A stretch of DNA of 64,000 nt from an uncultured Lactococcus sp. (GCF_934191625.1 NZ_CAKPUG010000002.1:1-64000); one strand, 5' to 3'; positions 17,333 through 26,884 are shown, counted from the stretch's first letter. Translations and numbers: made by a program. The notes: generated by a model not told the origin, from the sequence alone.

Positions 17333-18382
17333 ATGCAAACGGTTTATTTGAGTTTAGGAAGCAATATTGGAGACAAGCAAGCTTACTTGCAAGATGCGGT
17401 AAGCTTATTAGGGCAGGATTCGGCCATTTTAATAGAAAAAAAATCAAAGTTTTATCAAACCTCACCTGTTGGGGGCGTAGAACAAGATGATTTTGTCAAT
17501 ATGGCATTAAAGATTACAACGACACTTAAAGCTAGTCAATTATTGGATCTTATTCATGAAATAGAAGCCAAATTAAATCGTGTACGTAAAATTCATTGGG
17601 GACCACGCACAATAGACATTGATATTCTATTTTACGGAAATGAACAAATTTTAGAGGAAAATTTGATAGTTCCGCATAAAGAAGTCTTTAATCGCCTTTT
17701 TGTTCTAGTGCCACTATTAGAAATTTTAGAGCCTGATTTTTCATACGAACAGCAAGTGACACAAGCTATTGAGAAGCTCAAGGATACTGAACAAGAAATA
17801 GTAGAAATTCCTACAGAAAAAACCGCACGAAAACGTATTGAGCACGCTGTACGAGAAATTCTCTCAGCTGTAGGTGAAGATCCCAACCGTGAAGGATTAT
17901 TAGAAACGCCAGAACGTGTAGCTAAAATGTATGAAGAGATTCTCTCTTCGCAAAAATTAACACAGTTTGAGGAATATAAGCTTTTTAAGATTGAAAAAAC
18001 AGACCAGGAACAAACCATCTTAATCAAAGATATTCCCTTTTACTCAATGTGCGAACATCACATGTTGCCTTTCTTTGGTAAGGCAAATGTCGCTTATATC
18101 CCAAAAGATGGCAATATTATTGGGTTAAGTAAGATTCCACGCTTGGTCAACTACGTTTCTCATAAACTTTCAGTGCAAGAAAATATTACGCGTGATATAG
18201 CGAAAATCTTAAATGATATTTTAGATCCAAAGGGTGTTGCAGTTGTTGTCGAAGCACGTCATATGTGTGTGGAAATGCGCGGTGTTAAAAAAGGAAATTC
18301 CCTAACAAAAACCTCTTTCTTCATGGGTGAATTTGAAGAAAACAGAGAAACACGTCTAGAATTTTTAGAAAGCTTGAATTGA
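17333..18382 (+). CDS. folKE: Bifunctional HPPK / GTP cyclohydrolase I
   Basis: The protein has 349 residues in two domains. Residues about 1-158 are 6-hydroxymethyl-dihydropterin pyrophosphokinase, with YLSLGSNIGDKQ and GPRTIDIDILFYG. Residues about 163-349 are GTP cyclohydrolase I, with MCEHHMLPFFGKA and the zinc-binding histidines and cysteine (ARHMCVEMRG). It joins the first step of folate synthesis with a later one. The folKE fusion is known from L. lactis. ATG 17333 is preferred to the overlapping GTG 17330; GGGGGGAA lies about 15 bases upstream. Confidence 0.95.
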   Translation: MQTVYLSLGSNIGDKQAYLQDAVSLLGQDSAILIEKKSKFYQTSPVGGVEQDDFVNMALKITTTLKASQLLDLIHEIEAKLNRVRKIHWGPRTIDIDILFYGNEQILEENLIVPHKEVFNRLFVLVPLLEILEPDFSYEQQVTQAIEKLKDTEQEIVEIPTEKTARKRIEHAVREILSAVGEDPNREGLLETPERVAKMYEEILSSQKLTQFEEYKLFKIEKTDQEQTILIKDIPFYSMCEHHMLPFFGKANVAYIPKDGNIIGLSKIPRLVNYVSHKLSVQENITRDIAKILNDILDPKGVAVVVEARHMCVEMRGVKKGNSLTKTSFFMGEFEENRETRLEFLESLN

Positions 18383-18383
18383 A

Positions 18384-19457
18384 ATGAAAATCATTGAAAA
18401 AAATACAGAGTGTTTTTCTCTGAAGCACATCTCTATCTGTTTCACCAATATGAGTAGTCAAGAACAAGCTAAATTGGATAATCTTTTGTATCGTGTAAGA
18501 GCAAAAACTCTTTTAGACAACCATGATTTGCTGGTTTTTTTAACAATTTATGAATTGGCAGATTTGATTAAGGCTTGGCCTACTTCTCAGGAAAAATTGG
18601 AGTTGGAGCGTATTTTTAAACGTCATCAGATCATTTGGTCAGGCCAGAGTTTTTCTTTTGATTTGACTTTGGAACCGATTGTTTATTCTATTGTCAATGT
18701 CACACCAGATTCATTCTATGATGGTGCAGAAGAAAATCTCAATTTGGATTTTATCCTACAGCGAGTAGAACAGGATTTGCAAGAGGGGGCACAAGTTATT
18801 GAACTTGGAGGAAAGTCTTCTCGTCCAGGCTATGCAGATATTACACCAGAAGAGGAATGGCAGCGTCTCGCTCAGCCTTTAAAAAGTATTCGTAAAGAGT
18901 TTCCCGAGGCTGTTATCGCTATAGACACTGATGAAGACTATGTTATGCAACGTGTACTTGATGCAGGTGCAGATATTATTAATGATATTGATGGTTTTGA
19001 TACACCTGCAAAATTACGTCTGATGAAAGAATATCAACCGGCTCTGGTTGCTATGAATAATGGTCGAGCAGGGATGAATTATGCAGATAACGTTTATCAA
19101 GAGCTTCCGGCATATTTTGTCGATAAACAAAAAGAATTGAACCAACTTGATATCGCCAATGCACAAATTTGTGTTGATCCAGGAGTCGGTTTTTCAGGCG
19201 GCGCAACAGGAATTGACTCTTTGGAGCGAGTGAAAACGACTGAACTACTTACGAGCCTAGGTTTACCAGTGATGATTGCCATCTCTCGTAAATCGTTCAT
19301 GACCAATCTTCTGAACATGGAAGTGGATGAACGTCTTTTCACAACATTGATTCTTGAAAATCAAATGATGATGGACGGCGGGCGTGTCCTACGTGTACAT
19401 GATGTTGCAGCAACACGACGTTTAATTGATAATTTTAAAATATACCAAAAATACTAA
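18384..19457 (+). CDS. folP: Dihydropteroate synthase
   Basis: The protein has 357 residues, longer than the usual 260-310. The first ~90 residues are an extension without recognised motifs. The TIM-barrel begins at [14 protein letters not shown]. The loop usually reading GGESTRPG is GGKSSRPG, and the DPGVGF and RKSFM motifs are present. It condenses hydroxymethyl-dihydropterin pyrophosphate with p-aminobenzoate and is the sulfonamide target. It follows folKE by one base, and its stop overlaps the folQ start (TAATG). Confidence 0.93.
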   Translation: MKIIEKNTECFSLKHISICFTNMSSQEQAKLDNLLYRVRAKTLLDNHDLLVFLTIYELADLIKAWPTSQEKLELERIFKRHQIIWSGQSFSFDLTLEPIVYSIVNVTPDSFYDGAEENLNLDFILQRVEQDLQEGAQVIELGGKSSRPGYADITPEEEWQRLAQPLKSIRKEFPEAVIAIDTDEDYVMQRVLDAGADIINDIDGFDTPAKLRLMKEYQPALVAMNNGRAGMNYADNVYQELPAYFVDKQKELNQLDIANAQICVDPGVGFSGGATGIDSLERVKTTELLTSLGLPVMIAISRKSFMTNLLNMEVDERLFTTLILENQMMMDGGRVLRVHDVAATRRLIDNFKIYQKY

Positions 19458-19945
19458 TGTATAATGATTTGATACGTGAACTTTCGGTTTTAGAAAGTTC
19501 TAAAAAACAAGAACAGGTAATTACTCTTTTACGGAGCAAAAAAGGACTAAAGGGAAAACAGAATCCAGATTTGCAACTATCGGCATCTGCTGTCGTTTTC
19601 AAAGGGGAGAAAATTTATTTTATTGAGCATCCCTATCAAAAAGAACTCTTGCTACCTGCTGGACATGTCGAAAAAGAGGAAAAACCCCATGAGACGGCAG
19701 AACGAGAATTCCATGAAGAAACAGGTCTAACAGCTGATGCTCCACGTCTTATAGATGTGAATCTTATTAATATTCCCTATAATGCGGTTAAAGAAGAAAA
19801 AGCACATCAGCACATTGATTTTCGTTATCTCCTTAAATTGCGGGATGAGCCTTCTGATCTGGCAGAGTTGCCTGTTTTTTTACTTTCAAAAACAGAGGCA
19901 CCTGAGGAATTTAAAAAGTATTTTCTAGAAGGGAAAAAAGCCTAA
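19457..19945 (+). CDS. folQ: Nudix dihydroneopterin triphosphate pyrophosphohydrolase (YlgG/FolQ)
   Basis: The protein has 162 residues with a perfect Nudix box: G, five residues, E, seven residues, then REFHEETGL (near residues 72-94). The position between folP and folC is that of ylgG in L. lactis, whose product removes pyrophosphate from dihydroneopterin triphosphate. The function here is inferred from that synteny and the family. Start and stop overlap or abut the neighbours, so it belongs to the folate operon. Confidence 0.88.
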   Translation: MYNDLIRELSVLESSKKQEQVITLLRSKKGLKGKQNPDLQLSASAVVFKGEKIYFIEHPYQKELLLPAGHVEKEEKPHETAEREFHEETGLTADAPRLIDVNLINIPYNAVKEEKAHQHIDFRYLLKLRDEPSDLAELPVFLLSKTEAPEEFKKYFLEGKKA

Positions 19946-19946
19946 C

Positions 19947-21242
19947 ATGACTATCGAAACAGCACTAGAATGGATACATTCTCGCCTGAAATTTAATATC
20001 CGACCAGGATTGTCACGAATTGAAGCCTTGCTCAAATTGCTTGGAAACCCTGAAAAAGAGTTAACAATGCTTCACATTGCAGGGACAAATGGCAAAGGTT
20101 CAACTGTTGCTTTTACCAGAGGTATTCTGGAGCAGTTGGACTTGAATGTAGCTACTTTTACCAGTCCGTTTATTGCGACTTTTGGCGAACGGATGGCGAT
20201 TAATGGCCATCCTATTCCTGATGAAAAACTTATCGTGTATGTTGAGCAACTAAAACCATTAGTAGAAGAAATGGATAAGGATGTAAACCTTGCTGGCATT
20301 ACCGAATTTGAAATTATTACTGCACTGGCTTTTCGCTATTTTGCAGACGAACACGTGGATGTAGCTTTGATTGAAGTTGGTTTAGGAGGGCTTTTAGATA
20401 GTACTAATGTCATTCAACCTGTAGCGACTGCAATTACAACCATTGGCATGGATCATATGGACATCCTAGGCGATACCCTAGAGAAGATAGCTGCCCAAAA
20501 AGCAGGAATCATTAAGCCAGATACACCCTTGGTGACAGGAAAAATAGCAGATGAAGCTCTAGCTGTTATTGCGCAAACAGCTCAAACAAATCGAGCACAG
20601 CATTACCAATACGGTATTGATTATCAGGTAGAAATCCTTGAAAATGAGCGATTTAACTACAAGGATGATGAAATTCACTTGCTCAACTTGGAAAAAGCCT
20701 TACTTGGTCTTCATCAAATAGACAACGCAGCGCTTGCTATTAAACTTACCTTGGTTTACGCGCATAAAGTAGGATTATCACTTTCAGAAGAAGCAATCAG
20801 AAAGGGGTTAAAAAGTACTTTTTGGCCGGCACGTATGGAAGAAATAAGCCGAGAACCTTTAACATTACTTGATGGGGCGCATAATGTACATGCCATGCAG
20901 CGACTCCTTGAAAACTTAAAAAAAGAATTTTCAGGCCGTAAAATTACGATTCTCTTTTCAGCTCTGGTCACAAAAGATATTACTGAGATGATCAAAATGC
21001 TGCAAACCGTTGAGAATTCTGAGCTTATTTTGACAACTTTTGATTACCCGAAAGCTTTAAAATTAGAAGATTTTGCTTACTTAGAGAAAGAAAATGTGGT
21101 GTTGGCAGAAGATTGGAAGAGCACATATAAAGTATTAAAGGCAAAGCTACAAGAAGAGGATGTACTTTTAATGACAGGTTCTTTGTATTTTATGTCTCAA
21201 ATTAGAGCATACATCTTAGAGGCAGAGAATAATAAAAAATAA
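19947..21242 (+). CDS. folC: Folylpolyglutamate synthase / dihydrofolate synthase
   Basis: The protein has 431 residues, Mur-ligase-like. The P-loop is HIAGTNGKGST (near residue 33-43), followed by the ALIEVGLGGLLDSTN loop and LLDGAHN at the domain junction. It adds glutamate to folates. It ends in TAATG overlapping a possible upstream start for the next gene. Confidence 0.95.
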   Translation: MTIETALEWIHSRLKFNIRPGLSRIEALLKLLGNPEKELTMLHIAGTNGKGSTVAFTRGILEQLDLNVATFTSPFIATFGERMAINGHPIPDEKLIVYVEQLKPLVEEMDKDVNLAGITEFEIITALAFRYFADEHVDVALIEVGLGGLLDSTNVIQPVATAITTIGMDHMDILGDTLEKIAAQKAGIIKPDTPLVTGKIADEALAVIAQTAQTNRAQHYQYGIDYQVEILENERFNYKDDEIHLLNLEKALLGLHQIDNAALAIKLTLVYAHKVGLSLSEEAIRKGLKSTFWPARMEEISREPLTLLDGAHNVHAMQRLLENLKKEFSGRKITILFSALVTKDITEMIKMLQTVENSELILTTFDYPKALKLEDFAYLEKENVVLAEDWKSTYKVLKAKLQEEDVLLMTGSLYFMSQIRAYILEAENNKK

Positions 21243-21274
21243 TGTCCTTGATGGACTTCAGGAGGAAGAAAACT

Positions 21275-21913
21275 GTGATTGTTTTAGCAGGAACAATAGG
21301 AGCTGGTAAATCAAGCTTAGCAAAGGCTTTAGGGGAGTATCTTGGAACAGATGTATACTACGAGGCAGTAGATAATAATCCGGTTCTTGATTTGTACTAT
21401 CAAGATCCAAAAAAGTATGCTTTCTTGTTGCAAATCTATTTTTTGAACAAGCGTTTTGAATCAATTAAAATGGCTTATGCTCAAGAGAATAATGTCCTTG
21501 ACCGGTCAATTTTTGAAGATGAACTTTTCTTAACGCTAAACTATAAAAATGGTAATGTCACCAAGACAGAATTAGAAATCTATCAGAACTTGCTCAGTAA
21601 TATGCTCGAGGAAATGGAAGGAATGCCTAAAAAACGCCCTGACTTACTGGTTTATATTGACGTAAGTTTTGAAACAATGCTTTCTCGAATTGAGCAACGT
21701 GGCCGCAGCTATGAACAGATTGATGAGCAGCCTGGATTAAAAACATATTACCATCAAGTTCATGAAGAATACCCGACCTGGTATGAAAATTATGATGCGT
21801 CACCTAAAATACGGATTAATGGAGACGCACTTGACTTCGTAAATAATGCAGAAGACCTCGATAAGGTACTTACAGAAATAGATAAAGCATTATTCAAATT
21901 ACAATTAAAGTAA
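21275..21913 (+). CDS. Deoxynucleoside kinase
   Basis: The protein has 212 residues. It has P-loop GTIGAGKSS, the DRSIFEDELF segment (DRS motif), and an arginine-rich lid (RIEQRGRSYEQ). This is the dAdo/dGuo/dCyd kinase family, which salvages deoxynucleosides to monophosphates; the exact substrate cannot be told. I choose GTG 21275, since GGAGGAAG lies 7 bases upstream and the protein then starts directly at the P-loop strand. ATG 21242, overlapping the folC stop, lacks a ribosome site. Confidence 0.88.
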   Translation: MIVLAGTIGAGKSSLAKALGEYLGTDVYYEAVDNNPVLDLYYQDPKKYAFLLQIYFLNKRFESIKMAYAQENNVLDRSIFEDELFLTLNYKNGNVTKTELEIYQNLLSNMLEEMEGMPKKRPDLLVYIDVSFETMLSRIEQRGRSYEQIDEQPGLKTYYHQVHEEYPTWYENYDASPKIRINGDALDFVNNAEDLDKVLTEIDKALFKLQLK

Positions 21914-21946
21914 ATCGGAAGATTTATTTTTTTTTACTTAATAACA

Positions 21947-21959
21947 AACTATACCAATT
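21947..21959. promoter_or_regulatory. Operator copy 1, NagR/YvoA-like
   Basis: AACTATACCAATT (reverse: AATTGGTATAGTT) resembles the operator of NagR/YvoA-type GntR-family regulators of amino-sugar genes. The identical 13 bases recur at 22035-22047, with the glmS promoter between. Confidence 0.6.
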
Positions 21960-21974
21960 AAAGATTTATTATTC

Positions 21975-22003
21975 TTGACAAATACAAAACATTGTATTAT
22001 CAT
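21975..22003 (+). promoter_or_regulatory. Promoter of glmS
   Basis: Consensus TTGACA (21975-21980), a 17-base spacer and TATCAT (21998-22003). It lies between the two operator copies. Confidence 0.8.
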
Positions 22004-22034
22004 ATTCTTATTGACGAAAAATAAAGAAAAAGCT

Positions 22035-22047
22035 AACTATACCAATT
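22035..22047. promoter_or_regulatory. Operator copy 2, NagR/YvoA-like
   Basis: An exact 13-base copy of 21947-21959, in the same orientation, about 25 bases after the predicted transcription start of glmS. Confidence 0.6.
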
Positions 22048-22066
22048 AGCTTATGGAGAAATTAAT

Positions 22067-23884
22067 ATGTGTGGTATCGTAGGAGTTGTCGGAAATCGTA
22101 ATGCAACAGACATTCTAATGCAAGGTCTTGAAAAACTTGAATACCGTGGTTATGATTCAGCAGGAATCTTCGTTGCTGATGGTGCCGGACAAGTGAATCT
22201 TGTAAAATCTGTAGGTCGCATTGCAGATTTAGAGGCAAAAACAGATGCTAACGTTACAGGATCAACAGGGATTGGTCATACACGTTGGGCGACTCATGGT
22301 AAACCAACTGAAGATAATGCGCATCCTCATACCTCTACTACAGGACGTTTCGTTTTAGTACATAACGGTGTAATTGAAAACTTCTCAGAAATTAGACAAG
22401 AATACCTAGCTAATGATACATTTAAAGGCCAAACAGACACAGAAGTTGCTGTTCATCTCATCGCTAAATTTGTAGAAGAAGAAGAACTTTCTGTACTTGA
22501 AGCATTTAAAAAAGCACTCTCTATTATTGAAGGTTCTTATGCGTTTGCGCTTATGGATGCTGAAGATGCTGATGTGATCTATGTTGCGAAAAATAAATCT
22601 CCTTTACTTATCGGTTTAGGTGATGGCTACAATATGGTATGTTCTGACGCCATGGCGATGATTCGTGAAACATCTGAATTTATGGAAATTCATGACAAAG
22701 AACTGGTTGTCTTAACTAAAGATAAGGCAGAAGTCATCGATTATGAAGGAAATAAGATTGAGCGCCAAAGCTATACAGCAGAACTTGATCTTTCTGACAT
22801 TGGTAAAGGGACATATCCTTACTACATGCTCAAAGAAATTGATGAACAACCAACAGTAATGCGTAAATTGGTCTCAACTTATACCGATCAAGACGGCCAA
22901 TTAACTGTTGATACGGATATTGTCAAAGCAGTTCAAGCAGCAGATCGTATTTATATTATTGCAGCAGGAACATCCCTTCATGCAGGCTATGCTTCAAAAC
23001 AAATTCTTGAAGAGTTAACAAATACACCAGTTGAACTTGGAGTGGCTTCTGAATGGGGATATGGTATGCCATTATTGAGCAAAAACCCTTTGTTTATCTT
23101 CCTTTCACAATCTGGTGAAACAGCAGATAGCCGCCAGGTATTGGTAAAAGTAAATGAGCTTGGACATCCAAGCTTAACGGTTACAAATGTTCCGGGCTCT
23201 ACATTGTCACGTGAAGCAACATATACAATGCTAATCGGAGCTGGACCTGAAATTTCGGTAGCCTCAACAAAAGCATATACCGGACAAATTGCAACACTTG
23301 CCTTCTTAGCAAAGGCTGTAGGAGATGCAGACGAAAATCCGAAGTCGCTTGCTTTTGATTTAGTCAAAGAAATTTCGCTTGTTGCTCAAGCTATTGAGTC
23401 AACTTTGTCAGAGAAAGATCTGATTTCAGATGTTGTAGCCAACCTATTACCAGAAGCACGAAATGCCTTCTATATCGGACGTAAACAAGACTACTTCGTC
23501 TCTATGGAAGCAAGTTTGAAATTAAAAGAAATTTCATATATCCAATGTGAAGGTTTTGCTGCTGGAGAACTCAAACATGGAACAATTTCCTTGATTGAAA
23601 ATGGCACACCTGTTATTGCCTTGATTTCAAATAACGAAGAAGTTGCGGCACACACACGTGGAAACGTTATGGAAACAGTAGCACGGGGAGCTTCAGCAAT
23701 TACGATTGTAGAAGAAGCTGTAGCGCGTGAAGATGATGATATCATTATCAATAATGTTCACCCTTATCTTTCAGCAATCTCAATGGTGGTTCCTACACAG
23801 CTTATCGCTTACTACGCAACTGTCCAACGCGGATTGGATGTTGATAAACCACGTAATCTTGCCAAAGCTGTAACAGTTGAATAA
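22067..23884 (+). CDS. glmS: Glutamine-fructose-6-phosphate aminotransferase
   Basis: The protein has 605 residues. The N-terminal glutaminase begins MCGIVGVVG, with Cys2 as nucleophile. Two SIS sugar-isomerase domains follow (about 280-420 and 455-595), with SQSGETADS and the C-terminal LAKAVTVE. It makes glucosamine-6-phosphate for cell wall synthesis. GGAG precedes the ATG by 8 bases. Two operator copies flank its promoter, pointing to amino-sugar control. Confidence 0.97.
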   Translation: MCGIVGVVGNRNATDILMQGLEKLEYRGYDSAGIFVADGAGQVNLVKSVGRIADLEAKTDANVTGSTGIGHTRWATHGKPTEDNAHPHTSTTGRFVLVHNGVIENFSEIRQEYLANDTFKGQTDTEVAVHLIAKFVEEEELSVLEAFKKALSIIEGSYAFALMDAEDADVIYVAKNKSPLLIGLGDGYNMVCSDAMAMIRETSEFMEIHDKELVVLTKDKAEVIDYEGNKIERQSYTAELDLSDIGKGTYPYYMLKEIDEQPTVMRKLVSTYTDQDGQLTVDTDIVKAVQAADRIYIIAAGTSLHAGYASKQILEELTNTPVELGVASEWGYGMPLLSKNPLFIFLSQSGETADSRQVLVKVNELGHPSLTVTNVPGSTLSREATYTMLIGAGPEISVASTKAYTGQIATLAFLAKAVGDADENPKSLAFDLVKEISLVAQAIESTLSEKDLISDVVANLLPEARNAFYIGRKQDYFVSMEASLKLKEISYIQCEGFAAGELKHGTISLIENGTPVIALISNNEEVAAHTRGNVMETVARGASAITIVEEAVAREDDDIIINNVHPYLSAISMVVPTQLIAYYATVQRGLDVDKPRNLAKAVTVE

Positions 23885-23893
23885 AGACGAAAT

Positions 23894-23926
23894 AAAAAAG
23901 TGGGTTATAGAAAACCACTTTTTTTA
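23894..23926 (+). terminator. Terminator after glmS
   Basis: AAAAAGTGG and CCACTTTTT enclose a loop containing GTTATAGAAAA and are followed by more T residues. Confidence 0.75.
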
Positions 23927-23937
23927 TTTTCTAAAAC

Positions 23938-23962
23938 AAGAGTGATATTGATACTCTTTTTT
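23938..23962 (+). terminator. Second hairpin with T run before radC
   Basis: AAGAGT and ACTCTT pair around a 9-base loop, followed by TTTT. It lies just before radC, so it may act with the glmS terminator or control entry into radC. Confidence 0.5.
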
Positions 23963-23987
23963 CGTATTAATGACTATGGAGAAAGTC

Positions 23988-24677
23988 GTGTATCAGATTA
24001 AAGAAGAACAATATCCTATGAGACCCCGAGAAAGATTAATCATTTTTGGACCTGAAAAGCTAAATGAGCAAGAACTTTTAGCTATTTTACTCCGTACAGG
24101 CAGTAAAAAAGAAAATGTCATTGAACTTGCTGACCGAGTTTTGAACACCTTTAGTAGTTTAGAAGATTTTCGGCGTGCGTCTCTAGAAGAGCTGAAAGCC
24201 ATTCCTGGTATTGGACCAATTAAAGCCTTGGAAATTCGTGCTATGATTGAATTAGGTAAACGGATTCATACGAGCCAAAGAAAAAGATACGGACAGGTGA
24301 TAGGCTCTCGGCAATTTGGGCTGAGTTTAGCAGCTGAAATGTCTGATTTTGAACAGGAAAACTTAGTTGCAATCTATCTAGATGCACAAAATTGTATTAT
24401 CCAGAAAAAAACGATATTTATTGGTTCTGTGAATCATTCTATTGCTAATCCTCGAGAAATTTTACATCATGCAATAAGAAATCTAGCAGTAGGCTTGATT
24501 ATTGCACACAACCATCCATCAGGGAATACTCAGCCGAGTCAACAAGATAAGCTATTTACCCAGAAGATTAAACAAGCATGCGATTATTTAGGCATCCAAT
24601 TTTTAGATCATATCATTACGGGTCAGGAATCTTATTTGAGTTTCAGAGAAGAAGGATTGTTGGAAAGCTGTCGATAG
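23988..24677 (+). CDS. radC: RadC family JAB-domain protein
   Basis: The protein has 229 residues. The N-terminal helix-hairpin-helix part holds PGIGPIKALEIRA. The JAMM metal motif is HNHPSGNTQPSQQD. Despite the name, a DNA-repair role is not established. GTG 23988 has GGAG about 7 bases upstream and the family-like start YQIKEEQYPMRPRERL; ATG 23970 and 23976 lie further upstream without a ribosome site. Confidence 0.9.
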   Translation: MYQIKEEQYPMRPRERLIIFGPEKLNEQELLAILLRTGSKKENVIELADRVLNTFSSLEDFRRASLEELKAIPGIGPIKALEIRAMIELGKRIHTSQRKRYGQVIGSRQFGLSLAAEMSDFEQENLVAIYLDAQNCIIQKKTIFIGSVNHSIANPREILHHAIRNLAVGLIIAHNHPSGNTQPSQQDKLFTQKIKQACDYLGIQFLDHIITGQESYLSFREEGLLESCR

Positions 24678-24724
24678 AAAGATTAAGTCAGATAATGTAT
24701 CATGCCGGTAAGCTAAGGAGTTCA

Positions 24725-25654
24725 CTATTGCATATATTTATTTAAAAAGCTAGCTGTACGTTGTCGATATTGCTCAGGTTGTACGATGTAGGATTGTGCA
24801 TGTTGGGCTTTTGGAACTATCCATAATTCTTTAGGAGAATGAGCAGCTTTAAAAATTTCATCTGCCATTTTTCTTGGTACAAATTTATCCTCCGCCCCAT
24901 GAATGATTAAAATAGGGAGTTTAGATCGACTTAAAGCTTTAGTAGCGTCTGCCTCGCCAAAGTTGTAATGCGCACGTGCTTGGACAAGAATCTGGGTTGT
25001 GTAGACGAGTGGGAATTTTGGAAGATGAAACATTTCTTTTAGTTGGTAAGTAAGTTCAGAAGACACGCTACTGTAGCCACAGTCTTCAATAACTGCTTTT
25101 ACTTGAGGAGGAAGCTTTTCGCCGGCCGTAAACATGACTGTTGCTCCGCCCATACTAACACCAAACAAAGCGATTTGACTATCTTGACCTGTATGCTCAA
25201 GAACTTTATTAATCCATTTGACATAATCTAAACGATCGGGCCAACCGAAACCAATATAGTTTCCTTCAGAAGATCCTGCTCCGCGATCATCAGGTGCCAA
25301 GACATTGTAGCCAAGTTCATGATATATTTGCATATAGCGTGCCATATCTTCTTTTTTTCCCATGTAGCCATGAGCAATAATAATGGTTTTTTTGGTTTCA
25401 TTCTGTGCAGGTATATAATAAGCATTGAGTTTGAAATTATCTGTTGCCGAAGTTTCATGCCATACTTGCTTTTGAGTAGACTTAAGCCATTGGTTGGCAT
25501 TAAGATTTATAGGATTGTTTTGTCCACTATGTGGTACAAAGCTCTTGTTTCCCGGAACAAATGCGAAGTTATACATGTAAAATGTTACAGCTATTATCAC
25601 TGTTGTCAGAATAATTGAAAATATTATTGTCAATGTCTTAGTTTTTTTCTTCAT
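24725..25654 (-). CDS. Membrane-anchored alpha/beta hydrolase
   Basis: The protein has 309 residues. One N-terminal membrane segment (about 8-30) precedes an extracytoplasmic hydrolase domain. It shows the HGYMGKKED oxyanion region, the nucleophile elbow GVSMGG, an acid in LIIHGAEDKFVP and a late histidine (KAQHAQS). Substrate is unknown. AAAGGAG precedes the ATG. It is divergent from the Rgg-family gene at 25943. Confidence 0.85.
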   Translation of the reverse strand: MKKKTKTLTIIFSIILTTVIIAVTFYMYNFAFVPGNKSFVPHSGQNNPINLNANQWLKSTQKQVWHETSATDNFKLNAYYIPAQNETKKTIIIAHGYMGKKEDMARYMQIYHELGYNVLAPDDRGAGSSEGNYIGFGWPDRLDYVKWINKVLEHTGQDSQIALFGVSMGGATVMFTAGEKLPPQVKAVIEDCGYSSVSSELTYQLKEMFHLPKFPLVYTTQILVQARAHYNFGEADATKALSRSKLPILIIHGAEDKFVPRKMADEIFKAAHSPKELWIVPKAQHAQSYIVQPEQYRQRTASFLNKYMQ

Positions 25655-25942
25655 AATGGCTCCTTTTAACTTAAACTATTATAACATTTAGACGAGTGGT
25701 ATAGACAATCTAAGAAGAAATGTTTAAAATATTGAAATATGAACAATATGACTCCCAATGTATCGTATTATGATAAAAAAATGTGCTAAACTATATCTTG
25801 TAATTTTCTTTTGTATTAATTTAAAAAATACAGAAAAAAATAAAATATAATTCCACCGGGAATAACGCTCAAGCGTTTTAAGCATTTCATTAGGTCTAAG
25901 AAGAAATGCTTGAATCACTTGATTTTTTTTTGAGGAGAATAA
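25655..25942. other. Divergent intergenic region before the first Rgg gene
   Basis: No convincing gene. It holds TATAAT at 25846-25851 with a poor -35, a 14-base direct repeat TCTAAGAAGAAATG at 25709-25722 and 25895-25908, and two hairpins (AACGCT/AGCGTT near 25863, and AAGCATTTC/GAAATGCTT with a T run) between that -10 and the Rgg start. Confidence 0.5.
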
Positions 25943-26806
25943 ATGAGTTATAGTAAGTATGGTGAATCTTTTAGAATGCTGAGGAAGCAGCATAAAAAGA
26001 CTTTAGGCTATTTTGAAAATCTTGGAATTTCAAAAGGAACGTTGTCACAATTTGAAAATGGCAAAACTTTACTTTCTTTTGATAAATTGGATATGGCCCT
26101 TCAAAAGATGAATGTGACAATGACTTCGTATATTCTAATGATTAATAATAGTGAATCGGAATATTTTATCATACAATTTCGAAAGATTGAACGGGCATAT
26201 ATGACGCGCAATAAAGAAAAACTCATGCAGATTTATCATGAGAACATCTATTATGAGATTGAAGAAGACTATTTCATTGCTTTAGCGGCTAAGGCATGTT
26301 ATGAGGAATTAGATGTTGAAGAAAAAACGCAGCTTGAGACCTTTTTTAACAGCTGTGAGATGTGGAGTAGGTATGAGCTTAATTTGTTTATTAATGTGAT
26401 GCCTCAGATCGATCAGAATCTTACTTTTTCAATTATTAATAAGTTAAGCTTATCGAAATACGACTACCTCCGTGAACGGCGGGAATATCGACCACTCTTT
26501 GCTCGTCTTATTGTTAAGAGCGTTTTGTTACTTGTCACTCAAGAAAAGCAAAAAGAAGCAGAAGGTTTAATTAAATATCTACAAGATTTACCAACTATAA
26601 TTGATGTTACCGAAAAAGTTGTCGCCTTGTTTTTAGAAGGCTGCTGTATTTACAAATTCGAAGACACACAAATGGGAAATAAAATTGTTAGACGTTCTTT
26701 ACGTATCTTATTAGATGTAGGGGCCATAGAATTAAAAAATATACTGGAATTTTACTATAAAAATACAATTAACAGTAAGAAAAAAAGCTATTTGCTGATA
26801 AATTAA
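25943..26806 (+). CDS. Rgg/GadR/MutR-family transcriptional regulator (copy 1)
   Basis: The protein has 287 residues. An N-terminal HTH domain (about 1-65) carries the Rgg-type GTLSQFENGKTLLSFDKL. A long helical C-terminal domain follows, the peptide-sensing region in this family. It is paralogous to the gene at 40865: both start with YSKYG, and share SQFENGK and SFDKL. GAGGAG precedes the ATG. It lies just upstream of the pilus genes on the same strand, separated by a terminator, and is a good candidate for their regulator. No pheromone gene was found beside it. Confidence 0.88.
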   Translation: MSYSKYGESFRMLRKQHKKTLGYFENLGISKGTLSQFENGKTLLSFDKLDMALQKMNVTMTSYILMINNSESEYFIIQFRKIERAYMTRNKEKLMQIYHENIYYEIEEDYFIALAAKACYEELDVEEKTQLETFFNSCEMWSRYELNLFINVMPQIDQNLTFSIINKLSLSKYDYLRERREYRPLFARLIVKSVLLLVTQEKQKEAEGLIKYLQDLPTIIDVTEKVVALFLEGCCIYKFEDTQMGNKIVRRSLRILLDVGAIELKNILEFYYKNTINSKKKSYLLIN

Positions 26807-26849
26807 GAAGGACTATCCGATAATTTTTGAAGAGAAAAAACTAAGTTTT

Positions 26850-26884
26850 AAAAGCAATCAGTATACATTTACTGGTTGTTTTCT
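26850..26884 (+). terminator. Terminator after the first Rgg gene
   Basis: AAAAGCAATCAGTA and TACTGGTTGTTTT pair with one bulged base, followed by TTTTC. It separates the regulator gene from the pilus promoter. Confidence 0.7.

Noticed and set aside
25739..25789. Short plus-strand frame (16 residues) as an Rgg pheromone candidate
   Set aside because: No ribosome site, not hydrophobic like SHP peptides, and no secretion-like features.
25724..25993. Minus-strand frame of 89 codons with hydrophobic segments, divergent to the first Rgg gene
   Set aside because: It overlaps the start of the Rgg gene, has no ribosome site, and its composition is that of AT-rich non-coding DNA.
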